Below, one piece after another: positions 33,403 to 34,036 of a stretch of DNA of 34,036 bases (positions are counted from its first letter, which is position 1; every line of letters starts with the position of its first letter). The stretch is from contig CAMYIN010000160.1 in NCBI GenBank assembly GCA_947258495.1, positions 1 through 34,036 of the forward strand, written 5' to 3'. A model generated the notes under the pieces. That model searched no databases. It had not been told where the DNA came from and saw only the letters and a program-made list of their open reading frames with translations. The position numbers were made by a program, and so were the translations under genes. This DNA comes from an uncultured Gammaproteobacteria bacterium. Lineage in GTDB: Bacteria; Pseudomonadota; Gammaproteobacteria; Arenicellales; JAANXG01.

Positions 33403-34036
33403 ACCCGGACTGGGACGCCACCATACTCACCGTGGCGCCCAACGGCGCCTACAAGACCAAGCAGGACCATCGCGCCCTGCCGATGACCGCGGCGGAAATC
33501 GCCGACACCGCGGCGCGTTGCCTGGACGCGGGCGCGAGCATGATACACCTGCACGTACGCGACCCCGCCGGCGTGCACTCCCTCGACCCGGACATCTACC
33601 GGGAAGCGATCGATGCGGTGCGGCGCGCGGTCGGCGACGGCCTGGTGATCCAGGTTACCAGCGAGGCCGCCAAACGCTACGCGGCCCCCCAGCAGATGGC
33701 GTGCGTGCGCGCGGTCAAGCCGGAAGCGGTGTCGCTGGCGATACGGGAGCTGGTGCCCGACGCCGCCTCGGAGACCGAGGCCGCGGCCTTCTTTCAGTGG
33801 CTGATGCGGGAACGCGTAACGCCGCAGTACGTCCTGTATTCCGAGGAGGATCTGCGGCGCTACCGGGATCTGCTGCGCCACGAGGTGATACCGGATGCGC
33901 CGCACTGGGTGTTGTTCGTACTCGGCCGCTACACCGAGGGCGCCGACTCGCGGCCGGTGTGGCTGCTGCCGTTTCTGCAGCGGCACGACCCCGGCACCCC
34001 CTGGGCGGTGTGCGCCTTCGGTCGCTGGGAGCACGC
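33399..34036 (+). CDS. Beta-keto acid cleavage enzyme (BKACE, DUF849), cut by window end
   Basis: The ATG at 33399 overlaps the aminotransferase stop by four bases (ATGA). The frame is open to the window end: 212 codons of an expected ~270-310. The N-terminal part shows the family pattern ILTVAPNGAYKTK, the zinc-binding H50 and H52 in MIHLHVRDPAG, SLDPDIYREAI and, near the break, VLFVLGRY. Family enzymes condense a beta-keto acid with acetyl-CoA to give acetoacetate and a new CoA ester, in pathways such as lysine fermentation and carnitine breakdown. The substrate here is not determined. It is part of the aminotransferase operon. Confidence 0.88.
   Translation, partial: MNPDWDATILTVAPNGAYKTKQDHRALPMTAAEIADTAARCLDAGASMIHLHVRDPAGVHSLDPDIYREAIDAVRRAVGDGLVIQVTSEAAKRYAAPQQMACVRAVKPEAVSLAIRELVPDAASETEAAAFFQWLMRERVTPQYVLYSEEDLRRYRDLLRHEVIPDAPHWVLFVLGRYTEGADSRPVWLLPFLQRHDPGTPWAVCAFGRWEH

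Noticed and set aside
1-34036. CRISPR arrays, tRNA or rRNA genes, prophage or intact transposases
   Set aside because: No regularly spaced direct repeats, no tRNA-like cloverleaf and no phage or transposase protein could be recognised on either strand.

Overview
The window is GC-rich, gene-dense bacterial chromosome. It most resembles a gammaproteobacterium: mpl, RNase D, DsbA, a DUF937 protein, a GTP cyclohydrolase and a TAXI-type TRAP system lie together, and an outer-membrane porin and lipoproteins show a Gram-negative envelope. No tRNA, rRNA, CRISPR array, phage or intact transposase was seen. The taxonomic statement is an inference from gene content.

Region 1 (1-16447) looks like an undescribed envelope-lipid locus built around a sphingolipid core. 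A minus-strand operon runs RNase D -> NAD-dependent epimerase/reductase (CerR-like) -> serine palmitoyltransferase-like enzyme -> secreted lipocalin-like protein -> RND/MMPL exporter -> permuted NlpC/P60 (YiiX-like) hydrolase. Next to it are two CDP-alcohol phosphotransferases, each fused to a decayed nucleotidyltransferase domain, an AspH/LpxO-type hydroxylase, a MATE/MOP-type flippase and two radical SAM/SPASM proteins. A working model, which is inference, is that the core makes a (keto)ceramide, the phosphotransferases add a phospho-headgroup, the hydroxylase and radical SAM enzymes tailor it, and the flippase, RND protein and lipocalin-like protein move it outward. No ceramide acyltransferase and no dedicated acyl carrier protein are visible, so the pathway is incomplete here.

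Region 2 (16481-23166) is mostly housekeeping: a small membrane protein, Mpl (murein recycling), DsbA, an Hpt protein with an OmpR-type response regulator but no kinase, FolE, dodecin, a small membrane protein, a DUF4332 protein and a DUF937 protein. It also holds a striking 166-bp near-palindromic element with 19-bp perfect terminal inverted repeats (21336-21501).

Region 3 (23176-34036) is a transport and catabolic block. It has a class I aminotransferase, diverging from it a TAXI solute receptor and a fused TRAP permease, then a porin with an elaborate 5' leader, two paralogous coiled-coil lipoproteins, a single-span membrane protein, a second small AspH-type oxygenase, a class III aminotransferase and, overlapping it by ATGA, a beta-keto acid cleavage enzyme cut by the window end. 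The last two suggest breakdown of an amino acid-like compound through a beta-keto acid. The TRAP substrate is unknown.
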